Assembly (NCBI RefSeq): GCF_024448715.1
Contig: NZ_JAMOHZ010000003.1
Span: forward strand, 372,001-436,000
DNA from: Stutzerimonas stutzeri
GTDB lineage: Bacteria; Pseudomonadota; Gammaproteobacteria; Pseudomonadales; Pseudomonadaceae
DNA length: 64,000 nucleotides
Direction: 5' to 3'
This document shows, piece by piece, positions 7,318-14,715 of this stretch. Position numbers and translations under genes: made by a program. The notes beneath the pieces are model-generated. The model was not told the origin of the DNA, ran no database searches, and worked only from the letters and a program-made list of their open reading frames with translations. Position 1 is the stretch's first letter. Every line of letters begins with the position of its first letter.

Positions 7318-7520
7318 GTGGAATCGTTGCGTAAGGGGTTGAGCCGCATGGATGCGGCGAAAGGCTTAAAGGGCCATGGATGGCCCTTGTAAGCCGACCC
7401 CTAAAGCAACGATGGAGCGAACGAACCCGGAGCGAAGCGCAGGGCCGGATGCAGGGGCAAAGCGTTTTTGGTTACTTTTTCCGCGCCTGGAAAAAGTGAC
7501 TCGCCCAGCAGGGCGAAACC
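7318..7520. repeat. Structured intergenic repeat-like element with nested hairpins
   Basis: An outer stem joins CGTTGC/AGGGGT (7325-7339) to ACCCCT/GCAACG (7397-7411). It encloses two hairpins, GCCGCAT/ATGCGGC (7343-7358) and GGGCCAT/ATGGCCC (7371-7386). Downstream are two copies of GGAGCGAA 15 bp apart (7414, 7429), a 12-bp stem around GCGCCT (7471-7500, one mismatch) and TCGCCC/GGGCGA (7501-7516). I recall similar sequence being scattered in Pseudomonas genomes, but a copy-number search is needed. Open frames across it have no coding character. Confidence 0.6.
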
Positions 7521-7679
7521 AAGCCATAGAGCAACTCCCAATTCGACTAACTCTCAAAACACGCCCAACACAGATAAATCCCCTGAGCCAAAACAACCCC
7601 CTTCCCATTCATCCGACCGTCACATTCGTCTGTTTTCGTGCGCTCACGCATTGACGCAAACCCTCGCTTCGGAGACCCG

Positions 7680-8591
7680 ATGAAATTCCTGAGACTCCAC
7701 GCCCTTCCCCTGCTCGGCCTCGCAATAGCAGCCAACTTCGGCCTGCAGGTCTACCTCGCCACGGGGCAGATCAAGACCTGGGCCGAGATCAATTGGATGG
7801 ACGTGGCAGGCGAAGGCGGCTCGGCGATGCTGGCGCTGGCCTGGTTGACCATGCTCCTGCACAGCCGCCCGGAAGGCCGGGTGACACGGCTGCTCGCGCT
7901 GGGCTTGGCGTGCGTGTTCTTTTCCTGGTGGATGGATACATTGGACGAATTCATCCAGCTACCGGAACTGGCGATCTGGGACAACTGGCTGGAGACTGCG
8001 CCGATGCCCATCGGCCTGGTGTTGCTGACATTCGGCATCTATCACCTGAACCAGGAACAACGCGCCATCAGCCAGCAGATGAGCAAGCGCGAGAAGCTGT
8101 TTCGCGAGCACCGCCTGTTCGACAAGCTGACCCCGCTGGGCGCAGCCGAATACCTGCGTCAACACGTGCAGCGAGCGCTTACCCAGGCACACGCGGAGCA
8201 GCAACCGTTGTCGTTGGTGGCGGTGGATCTTGATGATTTCAGCGCACTCAACCAGCGCTACGGCCAGGCCGAGGGCGACGCCGTTCTGCAAGCGATGGCG
8301 CAGCTGCTACTGCTTAACCTGCGTAGGCAGGACCTGCTCTGCCGCCTGGCTGGGGATCGCTTCGTCGCGGTGTTGCCGAATACGGGTGAAAGCCAGGCCC
8401 TGCACATCGCAGTTGAGTTGCAGAATGCAGTCGCCAGCCTGGCGCACAAGACCGGCCAGCATGGCGAGCGTGTCCACCTGAGCGCCTGCACCGCAACGGT
8501 GATGGCCTTCGATGAGGATGTTGAGCAACTACTCAAGCGCCTTAACCTGAGCCTCGCCAAGGCCAAACAGCAATTGCCGCGCTGCGCTTGA
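7680..8591 (+). CDS. Membrane GGDEF-domain protein with a degenerate active site
   Basis: The protein has 303 residues from an ATG with GGAG upstream. About four hydrophobic segments (near 7-27, 44-61, 70-86 and 108-126) are followed by a linker and a GGDEF-fold domain (about 150-303). The metal-binding region is kept (VAVDLDDFSALNQRYG), but the signature loop near residue 222 reads AGDRF instead of GGDEF. Loss of the first Gly and the catalytic Glu argues against c-di-GMP synthesis. A GTP/c-di-GMP binding or purely regulatory role is more likely. The gene runs into the AraC regulator start region, so the two are probably one transcript. Confidence 0.82.
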   Translation: MKFLRLHALPLLGLAIAANFGLQVYLATGQIKTWAEINWMDVAGEGGSAMLALAWLTMLLHSRPEGRVTRLLALGLACVFFSWWMDTLDEFIQLPELAIWDNWLETAPMPIGLVLLTFGIYHLNQEQRAISQQMSKREKLFREHRLFDKLTPLGAAEYLRQHVQRALTQAHAEQQPLSLVAVDLDDFSALNQRYGQAEGDAVLQAMAQLLLLNLRRQDLLCRLAGDRFVAVLPNTGESQALHIAVELQNAVASLAHKTGQHGERVHLSACTATVMAFDEDVEQLLKRLNLSLAKAKQQLPRCA

Positions 8592-8602
8592 GGAGCGGGA
8601 CC

Positions 8603-9628
8603 ATGGCCATCGGCTACGAATGCGATACGCGTTTTATCGCCGCGCATCACCAGCCGGCGGTGCTGATCGATCTGACCCTCGCACGCGGGATCGACAGCCA
8701 TCAGCTGCTCCGTGGCAGCGGGCTGTTCTATGAGGATGTTACCCGTGGCATCGCCCGCATCAGCCCGGCGCAGTTCATCACGCTGATCGGCAACGCTGGC
8801 CGCCTGCTGGATTCCGATGACAGCAGTTTCCTGTTCGGCCAGCGGCTGCTTCCCGGCCATTATGGCGATGCCAGCCACGCCTTGGCCCATGCTTGCACGT
8901 TGCACCAGGCGCTGGAGCTGCTGTTGCGATTTCGTGCGCTGCTGAGCCCGTTACTGACACCTCGTCTGCTCTTCGACGACAAACAGGTCCACTTGTATTG
9001 GGTCGACAGCTGCGGCGCCAGCGAGCAACAGCGCTTCCTCGCCGAGGCGAGCCTGACAGCCGTGGTAGCAATGAGCAAACGTCTGTCTGGAGAGCGCTTG
9101 CCCTGGCGCTTTCATTTCGATTATCCGCAACCACGGCATGTTGAGCAGTACTGGGTGCATCTGGGCGAGCAGCTGGCCTTTGGCAGTCAGCTGACGATGA
9201 TGAGCCTGCCACGCGAATATCTGCACACGCCTTGGCCGAACGCCTCGAACACCGCCGGCCAGGTCGCACAACAGGCCGGCTGTGCTCAACTGGCAAGCCT
9301 CGGTTGGCACGGCAGTTTTATCGACGGGTTATATGAGCATCTACACGCCAACATCCGTAGGCCGTTGAACCTTGAGCGCGTGGCCCAGGCATTCGAAATG
9401 AGCCCGGCTTCGCTCAAACGCAAGTTGCGCAAGCACGGCACAGGCTTTCAGGATCAGCTCGACTTGGTGCGCAAGCACGTGGCGCTCTATCTGTACCAGA
9501 TGAAGGGTTACAGCAACGAGGAAGTGGCGAGTTACCTCTGTTTCAACGACACCACCAATTTCCGCCGCTCTTTCAAGCGCTGGACCGGCTTGGCACCTAG
9601 CAGCCTACGCCGGTTGTTCGATAGCTAG
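8603..9628 (+). CDS. AraC-family transcriptional regulator
   Basis: This regulator has 341 residues; the start has a good ribosome site (GAGGAGCGGGACC). The N-terminal two thirds match the arabinose-binding/OruR-type sensor domain (ARGIDSHQLLRGSGL, ISPAQF). The C-terminal 100 residues hold the double helix-turn-helix of AraC/XylS proteins (LERVAQAFEMSPASLKRKL; SNEEVASYLCFNDTTNFRRSFKRWTG). It follows the GGDEF-like gene with an 11-bp gap, so the pair may form a small signalling unit. The effector and targets cannot be read from the sequence. Confidence 0.9.
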   Translation: MAIGYECDTRFIAAHHQPAVLIDLTLARGIDSHQLLRGSGLFYEDVTRGIARISPAQFITLIGNAGRLLDSDDSSFLFGQRLLPGHYGDASHALAHACTLHQALELLLRFRALLSPLLTPRLLFDDKQVHLYWVDSCGASEQQRFLAEASLTAVVAMSKRLSGERLPWRFHFDYPQPRHVEQYWVHLGEQLAFGSQLTMMSLPREYLHTPWPNASNTAGQVAQQAGCAQLASLGWHGSFIDGLYEHLHANIRRPLNLERVAQAFEMSPASLKRKLRKHGTGFQDQLDLVRKHVALYLYQMKGYSNEEVASYLCFNDTTNFRRSFKRWTGLAPSSLRRLFDS

Positions 9629-9752
9629 AGCGAAATCCCGCGGCGACGTCAATGCGTCTTTGAGTAAGGCCTATCTGCCCGAAGGGGCGCGGCCCGTTTA
9701 GCTTGCTGATGATTTGAACCGCCAAGCTGCTCTTGGCTTGCTGATTTTTGCT

Positions 9753-9941
9753 CTATGGCGCAGAACGATTTTCCACGCGACTGTCATCCAACCTTTCGCT
9801 ATCGAGCGATACCTGTAACGACCCAGCGTCGTTCTTAAACTGCTGACGGCCCAATACCGTGAATGCTCGGCGCAGCAAAAACGCTGCAACACCAGCCACA
9901 GTCAAAAACGCGATCAACACCGGTACGGCCTGTTCGTTCAT
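9753..9941 (-). CDS. Small single-pass membrane protein, unknown
   Basis: This 62-residue frame has one hydrophobic helix (about residues 6-25: VPVLIAFLTVAGVAAFLL), a positive RR after it and a polar, acidic C-terminal tail. An AAGG element sits about 6 bp before the ATG. I recognise no family. It is isolated between the AraC regulator and a low-information region. The orientation of charges suggests a cytoplasmic C-terminus. Coding status is moderate because length and ribosome site are the main support. Confidence 0.45.
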   Translation of the reverse strand: MNEQAVPVLIAFLTVAGVAAFLLRRAFTVLGRQQFKNDAGSLQVSLDSERLDDSRVENRSAP

Positions 9942-10155
9942 TGCGCCTTGTCTCACCAGAGTGGAAAGCCTCGCGGTCGCGATGGCTAAGTGATACTACA
10001 ACCTATCCATCCTGAGACCAACGGCGCGGCAGCGGTGCTGAAGAGCGCCCAGACAAGTGGCTGCAGGAAAAACCGTATTCGTGCGAGACGAATCGGTCTG
10101 TCGTTGGTCCTAGATCGTGGATTAACGAACAACGCCAGATAGCTACGGGGGCAAG

Positions 10156-10329
10156 ATGAACCGGGACTACACCAGGCAATATCACCAGCTACGTACCCAT
10201 ATTGATCGCATGCTCGGCAACGGCGCGGTGATCGCGGAGAGAGCACCCCTCACGATCAGACGTGGGGATCAGCTTTTTCGGGTCTCGTGCGGGATGTTGA
10301 TTGGCGAGCAGGCGCTCGCCGATCGCTAA
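10156..10329 (+). CDS. Possible 57-residue protein, unknown
   Basis: The frame reads MNRDYTRQYHQLRTHIDRML and continues to GEQALADR before TAA. It has a purine-rich ribosome site (GGGGGCAAG) just before the ATG and a balanced amphipathic composition unlike random shadow frames nearby. No competing frame is convincing on either strand. No family is recognised; conservation in relatives would decide whether it is real. Confidence 0.4.
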   Translation: MNRDYTRQYHQLRTHIDRMLGNGAVIAERAPLTIRRGDQLFRVSCGMLIGEQALADR

Positions 10330-10412
10330 AGGAACGAGCCAACCCAACTGCACGCCGAGGCATGAACAATGCTGCCTCTTCGCAATTGTCGAGCGCCGTC
10401 GCACAGTGTGCG

Positions 10413-10832
10413 TCAGCTCAGCCCGTCGAATTTCGCGTAAGGATTGCTGCAGGGCAGTCTGTAGCCGAGAAATGTCACGGTGGGATTCGCTTCGTGCTGG
10501 CGTCGCAGGTAGTCGGTTGAAACCATGAAATCCGTCAGCAACCTGCGCTCGAAGTTATCCACGCGAAGATCGGTATAGGCGCTACCGACACCAGTCTCCT
10601 GACGAATCTTGTACAACCCCATCAACGCCGTGAGCTTCTCCGAACCATAGTGTCCGGCCAACGCATCGACAAACTTTCGCTGATCTTCTGCGGCCATCTG
10701 GAAGTCACCAACGAGCTGGTGCAACAGCTCAGGGATGAACGCCTGACGGTCCTCATACACCCAGGCTGCCGAACCGACGGCAGCAAGACCAAGCGTGGCG
10801 GCGGATGACAGCAACAACGTACGACGCTTCAT
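10413..10832 (-). CDS. Small Tat-signal protein, probable accessory subunit of the adjacent dehydrogenase
   Basis: The protein has 139 residues and begins KRRTLLLSSAATLGLAAVGS, a short twin-arginine signal. The mature part is helical and polar (HQLVGDFQMAAEDQRKFVDAL, YKIRQETG) and ends LPCSNPYAKFDGLS. It is encoded 8 bp after the GMC flavoprotein on the same strand. In membrane FAD-dependent sugar dehydrogenases a small Tat-signal gamma subunit escorts the signal-less catalytic subunit to the periplasm. The size, signal and position fit that role, but sequence similarity to the gluconate dehydrogenase subunit-3 family is only suggestive. Confidence 0.65.
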   Translation of the reverse strand: MKRRTLLLSSAATLGLAAVGSAAWVYEDRQAFIPELLHQLVGDFQMAAEDQRKFVDALAGHYGSEKLTALMGLYKIRQETGVGSAYTDLRVDNFERRLLTDFMVSTDYLRRQHEANPTVTFLGYRLPCSNPYAKFDGLS

Positions 10833-10840
10833 GGCATTCC

Positions 10841-12292
10841 TTAGCTATACAGTAGATCGGCAGCGCGAATGGACAAGGCCGCGGCGGTCAGGCTGGGATT
10901 CGCCGGCGAGCAGCTCGGGTAGGTTGCCGTCCCCACCACGACCAGATTCCTCATTTGATGATGCAGCATTTGGCCGTCAACCACCGAGCCGTCATCAGCC
11001 TGCCCCATACGCAGCGTGCCCTGAACGTGCGACTCGGTCAGTCGCCACTCCCTGAAATTGATCGACTCGACCGGCAGCGGCGCGAGCAGCTTTTCCAGGC
11101 TATCCAGGCCGTACTGCACCCCCTTCATGCCGTAATCGGACTCGCCTCGATAGTCGATGATCGCCTGCCCGCTCTGTGAATCGATGAGGACGCGGTTCTC
11201 GATGTTCGGCAAATCCTCGCTGACCAGCATCAGTGGCAGCGTCTGGCTCCAACGGCCGCGCTCCGGACGCAGGCCGTAGGGCCAGCGGTTCTCGAAATAG
11301 ACCAGGCAGGCCGAGTGATCCTTGCGGAAATCACCGTCGTAGAGCGAATAGTTCAGCCCGGTGGTGATGGTGCTGCCATCGAAATTGCCGAGGCCGTCGA
11401 GGTAAACCTCGACGTTAGCGCCGACCTGCTCATGCAGGCCCATTCCGGTTTCGCCGAAGGCGATGTCCGAGCGCAACAGGATCGCCGGGCTCTGAATAGC
11501 GTTGGCGCCCAGCACGAACAGATCACCGAACACCTTGAACTCGGTACCGTCGGAAAGAAGCGTCGCTCCCTTGATGTTTTTGCCCTCGTATTCGAGCGTG
11601 CGCACCTCGGTCTTCAGGCACACGTCCACCTTGGGATGGCTATACAGCTCGGCCAGGCCGTTCTGCGCGGTGAATTTGGCGTTGACCGGGCACCGGTTGC
11701 AGGTGGCATTGGCGCAGCAAACCCCTCGGGTTCCCGTGGCCACGCGGGCACGCCCGGTCGGCATGATGAAGTGGTGATCAGGCATCGCCTCCTTCATCAG
11801 CATGTCGATCGAGGACCCCTTGTGGGGAGGCTGCGGAAATGGCTGGCTGCGCGGCAACACCTTGGCCATGTCCGGGTCACCAGCAATCGACATGATCTGC
11901 TCGGCTTGACAATAGTAGGGCTCGAGATCGTCGTAGCTCAGCGGCCAGTCGTTGCCGACCCCGTAACGAGTACGAGTAGCAAAGTCGCTGGGGTGCAACC
12001 GAGGGGTCTGTGAGAACCAACAATTCATGCCGCCGCCGAGCGCGATGGTGGTGTTCCAGGGCTTCTCGCCGCGATTATCGTAAGTGGATTCAGGTGCGAT
12101 CGCCGAATTGCTCTGGGTCTGGATCTGCCAATCCCAGGGATGAAAATCGCCCCACTCGATGATCAGAGCGCGCCCGGTAAGGTGCTTCAACGCTTCGGTA
12201 AGAAAGAAGCTGGAACCAAAACCAGACCCGATAACAATCAACTCATAATGTGCCTTATCGACATCCCTTGCGCTTACGCGGTTGATTTCCAC
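10841..12292 (-). CDS. GMC-type FAD-dependent oxidoreductase
   Basis: The protein has 483 residues from a GTG with GGAAGGG upstream; an in-frame TTG 39 bp earlier is less likely. It carries the FAD dinucleotide fold (YELIVIGSGFGSSFF, about 17-31) and a Cys-rich loop, GVCCANATCNRCPVNAKF. The C-terminal GMC domain has HVQGTLRMG and NPSLTAAALSIRAADL. The CC-x4-C loop resembles the iron-sulfur site of FAD glucose/gluconate dehydrogenases, which pass electrons to cytochromes rather than oxygen. There is no export signal of its own, so the Tat-signal partner downstream may carry it. The substrate is unknown; a sugar or alcohol is likely. Confidence 0.88.
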   Translation of the reverse strand: MEINRVSARDVDKAHYELIVIGSGFGSSFFLTEALKHLTGRALIIEWGDFHPWDWQIQTQSNSAIAPESTYDNRGEKPWNTTIALGGGMNCWFSQTPRLHPSDFATRTRYGVGNDWPLSYDDLEPYYCQAEQIMSIAGDPDMAKVLPRSQPFPQPPHKGSSIDMLMKEAMPDHHFIMPTGRARVATGTRGVCCANATCNRCPVNAKFTAQNGLAELYSHPKVDVCLKTEVRTLEYEGKNIKGATLLSDGTEFKVFGDLFVLGANAIQSPAILLRSDIAFGETGMGLHEQVGANVEVYLDGLGNFDGSTITTGLNYSLYDGDFRKDHSACLVYFENRWPYGLRPERGRWSQTLPLMLVSEDLPNIENRVLIDSQSGQAIIDYRGESDYGMKGVQYGLDSLEKLLAPLPVESINFREWRLTESHVQGTLRMGQADDGSVVDGQMLHHQMRNLVVVGTATYPSCSPANPSLTAAALSIRAADLLYS

Positions 12293-12486
12293 GAAACTAC
12301 CCTTCCATATCGCAACCTTGTCCGCGGACAAGCTGCCTGATCAACAATTCGCGCAGCCGCTACTCGCTGCGCGTCGCAAGCCTTTCCTAACCGCATCTGG
12401 GCTCCGCTCGGCAGCACGTTGCCAGGTTAAGGTGACCGGCCAGCAGTACTTAAGTTCCGCTCCGGTCGTTGCGTCTTGCCAGGCCG

Positions 12487-13134
12487 TCAATCATCAAGCG
12501 ACTCCGACAGCCAGCGGCGTACTCTTCTGCGATCACGGCGCGACGTCAGCTGATGAGTGAAGGGACTCTCTGGAACCAGCGTGCACTCTGCCTCGCCGAG
12601 ATCGCGCAGGCGAAACCGACGCAAGACGCCCAGCGGGTGTCGCTCGGGGCCGTAGAACGCAACCGCGCGAATTTCCAGCGAATGAAATTGCCAATCACCA
12701 ACCGGCCGGTGGCCTTCCAGCTTGATGCCATGCAGCTCCGCTACGCGTCGCAACATGTTCTGAAAGGTGCCGATGTGAGTGAACTCACCGCTACGCAGCG
12801 GGCCTTGGTGTGTGGTTTGGTGAATGATCAAGTCGGGGGATACATCGCCCTCCATGCTCTGACGAATGTCGGTGACATCGACCTCCAATGGCCCTTGGGA
12901 GGTTTCAATGGAAACCACCAATTGATTGATGAACATAGGCTCGGCGCTCATGTTGGAAATCAGACACAGCGAGCCCAGCCCCTTGCCGGCGCCACGGTTG
13001 ATGATGAGACTCGGCTTGCGTTGCCGCCTGAAGTTCAATAGCAGCAGCTGTGCATAGAACACCCACACAAGAAGGGTGCTGCTGGAAATAATCAGCGAGA
13101 TCAGTTGGTGATTGCTTGTTAGCCATTCGATCAT
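12487..13134 (-). CDS. Membrane-anchored protein of unknown function
   Basis: The protein has 215 residues from an ATG with GAGG 6-7 bp upstream; longer in-frame extensions lack support. A single N-terminal helix (about 11-33: LISLIISSSTLLVWVFYAQL) is followed by a basic stretch (NFRRQRKP) and a cytoplasmic beta-rich domain (PSLIINRGAGKGLGSLCLIS, then SAEPMFINQLVVSIET). The C-terminus is very arginine-rich (TSRRDRRRVRRWL). I do not recognise a characterised family. It stands alone between the GMC gene and tRNA-Ser, in the accessory part of the window. Confidence 0.7.
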   Translation of the reverse strand: MIEWLTSNHQLISLIISSSTLLVWVFYAQLLLLNFRRQRKPSLIINRGAGKGLGSLCLISNMSAEPMFINQLVVSIETSQGPLEVDVTDIRQSMEGDVSPDLIIHQTTHQGPLRSGEFTHIGTFQNMLRRVAELHGIKLEGHRPVGDWQFHSLEIRAVAFYGPERHPLGVLRRFRLRDLGEAECTLVPESPFTHQLTSRRDRRRVRRWLSESLDD

Positions 13135-13478
13135 CGGAAGCCTCGATGGGTTATCAGTTGCTGAGACAGCACACTGTCCACGCCGTGCCAACTTCGATCG
13201 CACGACATCGAGTAACAGCCATCTTTCGGATCGAGAACAAACGGCTATTAGAACCCGGCAGGGCTGATCCAGACGCACGCATGACCTAGCAAGTCAGCGA
13301 CAACCGAACAGGATGAAGAGCGGAATGGCATAGAGAATGACGTAACGAGACAGGATCAGAGCGGAATAAAGCGGCGTCGAGCGGCCTAGAAATCGCTCTT
13401 TTCGCCCCAAGCCAGACTCCACAAAAGAAGAAGCCCCGCTGCGCGCTAGGCGGGGCGGGGCTTTCAGGTTTCGCAATA
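13135..13478. other. Intergenic region between the unknown membrane protein and tRNA-Ser
   Basis: This 344-bp stretch holds the tRNA terminator near its right end. Otherwise I see only the upstream region of the preceding minus-strand gene. Short open frames here have no ribosome site or protein-like composition. No integrase remnant and no repeat of the tRNA 3' end was found. Confidence 0.5.
13424..13466 (-). terminator. Rho-independent terminator of tRNA-Ser
   Basis: On the minus strand, GAAAGCCCCGC ... GCGGGGCTTCTTCTTTT forms a strong GC stem followed by a U-rich tail, 12-15 bases beyond the tRNA 3' end. Confidence 0.85.
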
Positions 13479-13568
13479 TGGCGGAGAGATAGGGATTTGA
13501 ACCCTAGGAACAGTTGCCTGTTCAACGGATTTCGAATCCGTCCCGTTCGGCCACTCCGGCATCTCTCC
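13479..13568 (-). tRNA. tRNA-Ser (anticodon CGA)
   Basis: The 90-base gene on the minus strand starts GGAGAGATGCCGGAGTGG and ends with an encoded CCA. The anticodon arm CGGATTCGAAATCCG gives CGA, which reads UCG. A long variable arm (AACAGGCAACTGTT) and TCAAATC in the T-arm are typical of class II serine tRNAs. In P. aeruginosa a tRNA-Ser likewise lies next to purC, so its right side is conserved while its left side is not. Confidence 0.97.
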
Positions 13569-13710
13569 AGCGGCGCGCATCATAGCAGTTCGTAAGCAAT
13601 TGTCGAACCCCCGCGAGCGTGCTTTTTTCTCGTTATTCAGCGTGTTGCGTTGGCCTAGGCCAGTTGCCTTCGGCGGTCGCTTAAGCCGGTTCTAGCCGAG
13701 ACACGAGCGA

Positions 13711-14580
13711 TCAGGCAGTCAGGCGCGTCAGGGCTTCGCGATACTTGTCGGCCGTCTTCTGGGCGACCTCGGCAGGCACCGGCGGTGCTGGTGGTTCCTT
13801 GTTCCAACCGGTGGATTCCAGCCAGTCGCGAACGAATTGCTTGTCGAAACTCGGCGGGCTGATACCTTCCTGATAGCTGTCGGCCGGCCAGAAGCGGCTG
13901 GAGTCGGGTGTCAGCACTTCATCCATGAGGGTCAAGGTGCCGTCTTCATCGAGGCCGAATTCGAATTTGGTATCGGCAATGATAATGCCGCGAGTGGCCG
14001 CATATTCGACAGCTGCGGCGTACAGCGCGATGGAAGTATCACGTACCTTCGCTGCCAATTGCTCGCCGATAACGGCTTCGCATTGTTCGAAGGAGATGTT
14101 CTCGTCATGATCGCCGACGGCGGCCTTGGTGGATGGCGTAAAGATCGGTTGCGGCAGTTTGGCCGCTTCCTTCAACCCGGCAGGCAACTGGATGCCGCAA
14201 ACGGTTCCGTTCCTTTGATATTCCTTCCAGCCTGAGCCGACGATGTAGCCGCGTACGATGGCTTCAACTGCAACCGGCTTCAAGCGCTTGGCGACCACCG
14301 CACGGCCGTCCACTAAGGGCAGCTCGCCCGCCGCGACCACGTCTTCGACTTTGTCGCCGGTGAAGTGGTTGGGTACCAGGTACGCAAGCTTGTCGAACCA
14401 GAAGTTGGAAATCGCAGTGAGAATCTTGCCCTTCTCCGGTATCGGCTCGGCGAGGATCACGTCGAATGCCGAGAGCCGGTCAGTGGCGACCATAAGCATG
14501 CGCTTGTCGTCGATTTCGTACAGGTCACGGACCTTGCCCGAGTAGATTTTCTTCAAACTGAGGGCGTTTGGAGTAGTCAT
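13711..14580 (-). CDS. purC: SAICAR synthetase (purine biosynthesis), long form
   Basis: This 289-residue enzyme joins aspartate to CAIR in step 7 (bacterial numbering) of IMP synthesis. The signature motifs are clear: [12 protein letters not shown] (about 12-23), [10 protein letters not shown] (about 32-41), [12 protein letters not shown] and [18 protein letters not shown] near 200. Pseudomonas PurC is usually about 236 residues and starts with EELYRGKAKSVY-like sequence. This one is of the longer type found in beta-proteobacteria, Xanthomonas and yeast Ade1, yet sits at the ordinary purC position between bamC and tRNA-Ser. Gene replacement by transfer is a plausible explanation. Confidence 0.95.
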   Translation of the reverse strand: MTTPNALSLKKIYSGKVRDLYEIDDKRMLMVATDRLSAFDVILAEPIPEKGKILTAISNFWFDKLAYLVPNHFTGDKVEDVVAAGELPLVDGRAVVAKRLKPVAVEAIVRGYIVGSGWKEYQRNGTVCGIQLPAGLKEAAKLPQPIFTPSTKAAVGDHDENISFEQCEAVIGEQLAAKVRDTSIALYAAAVEYAATRGIIIADTKFEFGLDEDGTLTLMDEVLTPDSSRFWPADSYQEGISPPSFDKQFVRDWLESTGWNKEPPAPPVPAEVAQKTADKYREALTRLTA

Positions 14581-14715
14581 GGCGATTCTCGCGGTTACCG
14601 AACCATCGATACGCTGCCGAAATCAGCGAGCCGTAACAGTGGGTCTGTCATCAAACGAAACAGGCGAAACCGAATGGTTTCGCCTGGATTGGCTGGAGCT
14701 GGCTGCATCGAAGAA

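Noticed and set aside
7366..7654. Short open frames on both strands across the repeat element
   Set aside because: They follow the palindromes, have no ribosome site and are translations of a structured non-coding repeat.
12332..12486. Possible extra gene between the GMC and unknown membrane protein genes
   Set aside because: Frames in this 155-bp gap are short and overlap neighbouring starts; no ribosome site supports them.
13479..13568. Search for a direct repeat of the tRNA-Ser 3' end in the accessory region
   Set aside because: I found no copy of GGCGGAGAGATAGGGATT to the left within the window, so no attachment-site pair is claimed.
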